In this document: piece after piece, positions 58,720 to 64,000 of the stretch
How the letters are laid out: every line of letters starts with the position of its first letter
Numbering within the stretch: position 1 is the stretch's first letter
Assembly (NCBI RefSeq): GCF_002127325.2
Contig: NC_035448.2
Coordinates: 6,844,915-6,908,914 of the forward strand
DNA: 64,000 nt
DNA from: Helianthus annuus
Taxonomy: Eukaryota; Streptophyta; Magnoliopsida; Asterales; Asteraceae
Reading direction: 5' to 3'
The notes under the pieces: generated by a model
What the model saw: only the letters and a program-made list of their open reading frames with translations
Told to the model about the DNA's origin: nothing
Database searches by the model: none
Position numbers and translations under genes: made by a program

Positions 58720-61460
58720 TGTCACACCCCTATTTTTCCACGTGTCACCAGTGGGCCCGGTGGGGAGTACCGTGACGTAGTTGATATCATCATAGTCAAC
58801 AACACAAATTTAAATGCACAGCGGAAGCAAAAGATAAATATATTACAATCCGAAATGAAGTAATATCCAAGTATTACAAACGGAAAGTATAGATCCACAG
58901 GCGGATCAAAAACAAAGAGGAAACTTGTTCAACAGACTTTAACATCTAAGCTTGCGAGACTTCTATTTGATGCTAGGAGAAACCAGCCTATTACGCGTAG
59001 TACCTGCACTTAGCCCTTTTGGGAAAATACGTCAGTTTTCACTGGTAAATACAATTTAACTGACTCATTTTGAAAATGTTTAAAAATTGATTTAAATGCT
59101 CGTGGCATAAAACTTTTTATAACTTGGGATAATTATTTGCTTAATAATCTTGTAAAAGAATTACATGTTCGTTCTGCGTTCGGTAGCCCGGGTCATGCCG
59201 GGTTAAAGACTAATAGACACACCACTTAATATAATTCCGCCGCGAGACTTCTCTCGTACCGACGATTATACATGTTGTACAACACTACGGGTGTACGCCT
59301 ACACCCGAGTGCTAAGGTCGTGGCCATTCTTTGAATGATGCCAAGGATATCCGGGACATGGTCATTAAGCCCCCAAAGGCGTTAAACAAACAAAACAGCA
59401 TTTTCAAACGGGTTAATTTGACTGCACATAACCAAGACCGGTTAAGGTCAATTCCCCGACCAAGCGGTATTTTATATACCGTACCCCAAGCCCGTATAGG
59501 GAAAACAAGTTAAACGTATTTACCTGAGCTAAATATAAATTTAATCCCAGCCGTATACCACCAAGCAAGTACAGATAGCTTTTACTGGGCTCCTAAATCT
59601 GGAACGAAGGTTTTTAATAACCTATTAGATTTCTAACGGGTCTTTAATTTGGCCTAAGCCTAGACCGGTTAGTTCTTAAATGAAGATTACGGTTTAAACG
59701 CACGATAAGGCGAAGACCGTTTTAGAATGTGGTTTTGACCCAACAAGCTTGCATACTTGTTTAATTTGGGTAACTTAATCACATTCTGGATTTCGAGACC
59801 GAAATGATATGGTTTGACCCGTTTTGGCTATAATGGGTAAACTAGTTACCTACGCCGATCCGAACGCATAAAGTGCGTAACGAGTAACCATAAGAGTCAA
59901 ATACAAGTTTCCGAGGTTAACATGCCAAAAATATGTTGTGATATCAGAATGATACCTTCCATTATGCCCCAAATGGTTTTAAACCCAAACTATGCCTCAT
60001 AAGGGCATTTTGGTCATTTTAAAGGGTGTAAAAGTGTTTAAATGATATTCTGAGTTACAGGTCTGAATAAATCAGTAAACCTACTCATTTCATTAGGTTA
60101 TAACAGTAGGGTATAAGTCCTATGTGAAATTTATCAATCTTAACCATTCTAGATTCCGTAGGGGCGTTTTGGTAATTTCACATATGCTTAAAAGGTCAAA
60201 ACTGGAATTCTGATCTTAAGACATTCTCCTACTGTTTAAAATATAAAATTTTACTGAATACATCAGTAGGTTTCAACCTCATATGCTTAATTAGGTTCTA
60301 GCACATACTTATGCGTTAAAATGCTTAAAAAGGCGATTTGGAGCCATTTCCGGGTTTTATATAGAAAGCTGATATTTTTAAAATTCCAGAAGGCTCAAAA
60401 TAATTTATTTAACATATTAGATCAGTAGAAAAAGGTTTGGGGTCAATCGGATTTATAAAACTCATTTAATAGCCTAAAAGGGCAAAACCGGCATTAGCCG
60501 AATTAAGCTTAGAACACTAAGTTATGCTCAGCCTAAAATTAAATAAAAATTTCTAAAAATCCCAAAATATTATTTTAATACAGTAGGTACAAAGTTTTGT
60601 ATAAAAATTTGGGTTTAGATGGGCTATATGCAATTTACGCTATTTAATTACTAAAGAAGCTTCTAATTACGCTATTGAGCATAACTCCTAACCTAGGCCT
60701 CAAATTGATGTCAAATTTTATGGACAAGTTTATAATTCAGTATTGAAGGTTTCCATCCTCTCACATTTTCAAAAATATCGTTTTAAGGTCAAAAGGGCAT
60801 AATGGTCAACAATTCGGCATATAACGGAAACTTGCAAATGAATAGGATAACTAAGGATTCAGGTTGTATAACCTCAGAGGGTTATACTAACCTATAACAT
60901 GATCCTAAAGGAATCCTAAGGCATATCTAAATAAGTCTAATTCGGGTCAGAACTGAAAGTCAAAGCAAAAGTCAACTTTTGCGACTTTCGGCTCCGAATC
61001 GGGCCTATACTTAGAATTGTCGGGTTGAATCATGCTTAGACATGTTCAACTAATATTTACCAAGTTATTAATGTGGCAAAACTGATTTTATAACTTCTAA
61101 TTTAATAGTTATGCATTTTATTTAAAACTAACCCGTTTGACTTTGAGTTGACCCGACAATTAAACTAAGTAAACGTGGTAATTAGGAGGCGCCCTATTAA
61201 GGGTTAATTACCTACCTAATTACGGTCACGTAGTCATGTTCGTTGCGAACCATGGCTTAGCCGTTTAAAAGTCAAAGCGTTTATCGAAACGCTTGACCTT
61301 TCGGCTAAAACTGCTAAAAAATTTAAACTAGGCACGAAAGGGTACTTACAAGAGGTCCTATGAACTGAAGGAGGTTCTCAAAAAGAGTTCAAGACCCTCA
61401 CAAATCAGAGATCATAGCAGATTTGAAGGAAATGGTGCAAATGAGAGCCAAATTCAATGG

Positions 61461-61470
61461 GTATTTATAG
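61461..61470 (-). promoter_or_regulatory. TATA box of the Tekay-like LTR
   Basis: The minus strand reads CTATAAATAC about 1500 bases after the LTR start. Confidence 0.6.
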
Positions 61471-62069
61471 GTATTTGAGGACCGTTAGGATCGTTTCTTG
61501 ATAAACGTGATCACATCTGGACCGTACACCTTTACCCCCTGTTTTTTGCATTCTATGGGCAGCCCCTTGTTTAAAGAATGAGAGTACAAAGCTGGATTTC
61601 ATCAAAACCAGCAACAAACTGGTTTTTCTGTTACTGCATAAGCCATGCGGCCCGCGTAGGAGGACCCTGCAGGCTTACGCGGCCCGCCAGCCAGTCCAAA
61701 ACAGCAAACAGCTTTTCTATATTTACAGAATCAGTCCCTGTGATCATTTAAGGTTATTTTAAGCATGTTCAAAGCCCATTAACCTCATTTTAAGGCCCCA
61801 CTAGGATGATTAAACATAAGGGACCTGATACATGTTCAAAAACATGTCGGATGTCGGTTCGTTTGGCCGTACGGTCACGTTGAGCGTCAAATTACGACGA
61901 AACATCAACGGACGCTAAAAACGATCCAAATTACGCGACGAATGGAATTTTATCATTCCAATCACTAAAATAAAATATTCTAGAGCTTACATAAATTTTT
62001 GGGTGTCCGGGGATGTTCAGAATGCGAGATATGCGCAAAAGTGCAAACTTGTGCACTTTTTGACACTTT

Positions 62070-62730
62070 TAGTCCCTGCATGACATAAAAGTTTATTTTT
62101 GCGCACCAAACACCTCTAAGCCTATATCTAAGCTAAATAAAGGATAAATAGGGTATGATTAACTTATTAACATATTCCGGAAGGTCCGTTACCATACGTT
62201 TTGACCTCCTTTTTCAGTTTGGCGTAATTAGTCCCTTAATTGCGCAATGTAGCGCGAAATGCCGATTAATGATATCTAAGCCTTCCATGGCCCATAATAA
62301 TCATTCTCAAGCATATATTTAAATATTACTACGCTCCCGTTTGCTTAAATGGTCACCGAATGGCGTAGATTCAAAAGTTGACGCTTTAGGCCCCTCTATT
62401 GCGCAAACTTGCGCATCTCATCATTTAGTAGCCTTGAAGCCTCATCAAATCCATATTAGGCATTCTTGAAAGTATTATTAAACATCACGATGCTTCAGGT
62501 TCGCTAAAAGGTCATTCAGAGGTATAATTAAACATATTGACACTTTTAGTCCCTCATACTTACAAAGTTGCGCGTAACGTCACTTAAAGGCACAGAAGCC
62601 TTGGACGGCCAACGATTGGCATTCCCGAGAGCATAATCAAATATCATGAGGCTCTCGGTCTGTTAAAAGGTCACTCAGAGGTAAGAATTAACATGTTGAC
62701 GTTTTTAACCCTTTATTGCGCAAACTTTTA
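62070..62730 (-). repeat. Diverged ~158-bp tandem array in LTR U3
   Basis: The phrase TTAGTCCCT or a variant, usually near TTGCGCAA, recurs at about 62074, 62230, 62389, 62547 and 62705, a spacing of 156-159 bases. GGTCA(T/C)TCAGAGGTA and GCATTC words recur in phase. The array lies upstream of the TATA box in the LTR's own orientation, so it sits in U3. Confidence 0.75.
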
Positions 62731-62962
62731 ATTAAATACGCAAACGACTACACTTGATCAACAAGTGGCTTATTTGTGAATATAAAACCATAAAAGGTTA
62801 TTTTAAAAACTTATTTAAGTTTTGTTAATACTTCCAGTTTGTTTATAATTAAAGTTTTTCGATTTTTCGAAAAAATTAGTCCCTAAATTTCAAGGTTTGA
62901 CTTTATTAGGGTTTATTACACGTGTCAATACATCATTGGACGTGATTTTACGAGGTGTTACA

Positions 62963-62978
62963 TCCTCACCCCCTTAAA
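62963..62978 (-). other. Polypurine tract of the Tekay-like element
   Basis: The minus strand reads TTAAGGGGGTGAGGA immediately before the LTR start TGTAACACC. Confidence 0.85.
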
Positions 62979-63324
62979 AGAAATCTCGACCTCGAGATTT
63001 GCTAAAATGATGGAAGCACTTCTTGTCGCATAATAGACTTAACTTCTATAGCATATCTGGGGCTTTTCCAAGCACTCCAGTTGACCTTTATAATAGGTAT
63101 ATGTATTCCTTTTTGGAGCTTCTTAACCTGCCGATCCTCGGTTTATACAGGTTTCTTATTAGATCATAAATCTACATATCATTATGTGATAATACATTTT
63201 ATCTTATTGACGAACATATCCTTAAATTATCAGTGTGGGTCGTATTGCGAGCTCCACTAAGCTCCTTATATAGGTTTTAGCTTTTAGGCTGTTGACCTTT
63301 GCTGCATTCGATTTCCCGAATGTT

Positions 63325-63369
<45 letters not shown>

Positions 63370-64000
63370 AGGGCTTATTCTTATCCTGAGAACTTAAAAT
63401 TTAGCACACCCTTCTTAGGGTGAACCTTCGATTGAACCTTATTCCTTATTAAGGACTTAAGAAGGTTGCGACTTTTATCAATCCTCAATTCTTCTGCCGA
63501 TTACTGGCAATGAATGATCTTATTTGTTGTTTCCGATGCAACTTTCAGATCATGATAATTGGACTTACCAATTTATTGTTCTAACAATAGATGTTTAACG
63601 TTCCATCTATACAAGGTCTCCAAAGGAGCAGCCTTGATATTTAAATAACGACTATTATAGAAAAAGCTTATCTTAAGGTGAGATGGTTATTCCAACCATT
63701 GCTTAACCAATCTTAAGGAATAGCTAATCCTTACAGTTAGTCGAACAAGTCGACGATCCTGGGCAGTCGATGACGATTCTTAATCGTTGCCTAAGTAGGG
63801 TTGCGGTAATCATTGCATAAGCAAAATGAACCGTCTTTCTTAATATATAAAATTAAAAAATTTTAGAATCACGAATCAGGCTTTAAGAACCTTTATCTTA
63901 AAATTCATCTTATTTAGGGTTTCTATTCTCCCAGTGATGGTACTAGTTATCATGGAGATTTCTTAATACTGCAGTCTTAAATGGACTATTAATCTTAACT
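62979..64000 (-). mobile_element. Internal 3' region of the Tekay-like element
   Basis: Noncoding DNA between the unseen pol gene and the 3' LTR. A (TA)n tract lies at about 63328-63367. No frame here resembles integrase or a chromodomain, so the coding part must begin further right. Confidence 0.6.

Larger units (their letters stand above)
58720..62962 (-). repeat. 3' LTR of a Tekay-like Ty3/gypsy element
   Basis: Read on the minus strand it starts TGTAACACCTCG at 62962 and ends GGGGTGTGACA at 58720. Length is 4243 bases; very long LTRs are typical of the Tekay/Del chromoviruses. A purine tract lies directly outside its 5' tip, which makes it the 3' LTR of an element whose body extends past the window. 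It interrupts the copia ORF. No host gene was seen inside it. Confidence 0.82.

Overview
The window is plant nuclear DNA. It shows GT-AG introns with AT-rich interiors, plastid-targeted and Golgi proteins of plant families, a nuclear tRNA gene and very dense plant transposable elements. Family resemblance of the retrotransposons (Tat and Tekay Ty3/gypsy, long-LTR Ty1/copia) suggests a eudicot, most likely Asteraceae. That assignment is inference, not proof.

Layout. 1-7206 is a minus-strand Tat-lineage Ty3/gypsy element whose other end lies outside the window. It has a 5' LTR, tRNA primer site, one long gag-pol frame broken by eight stop codons, and the end of an extra ORF in antisense orientation. 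7207-23240 is gene-free and repeat-rich: Helitron-type ends, a 149-bp tandem duplication, foldback and Stowaway MITEs, a CACTA terminus, a LINE tail, and PIF/Harbinger and hAT MITEs with visible target duplications.

23331-29225 (+) is an apparently intact 12-exon sulfate transporter gene of the SULTR3 group (667 aa). Introns 4 and 7 carry transposons. 29554-36459 is another block of mobile elements: a Helitron, a telomere-motif foldback, hAT MITEs, and a 1.47-kb Mutator-like element with gene-like cargo. 36951-38732 (-) is an intact two-exon SYS1 Golgi trafficking gene (152 aa). 39208-39720 is a decayed copia fragment. 41430-42860 (-) is a NIK-type receptor kinase pseudogene lacking its catalytic loop. 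44891-44964 is tRNA-Arg(UCG).

46819-54140 (-) is an intact four-exon MFP1 gene (plastid coiled-coil protein, 731 aa) whose introns are filled with MITEs and a minisatellite. Upstream of MFP1 is a three-layer nest: a foldback MITE (54253-54653) is interrupted by a Ty1/copia element (from 54654), which is in turn interrupted at 58720 by a minus-strand Tekay-like Ty3/gypsy element. Only that element's 4.2-kb 3' LTR and flanking internal DNA are in view.

The three intact host genes are unrelated housekeeping or transport genes and do not form a pathway. No clearly new biological system was found. The most unusual items are the Tat element with its antisense ORF, the MULE carrying a membrane plus CXXCXGXG ORF, the telomere-motif foldback, and the ~158-bp array in the Tekay LTR. 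All exon structures were inferred by eye from splice sites and remembered family similarity.
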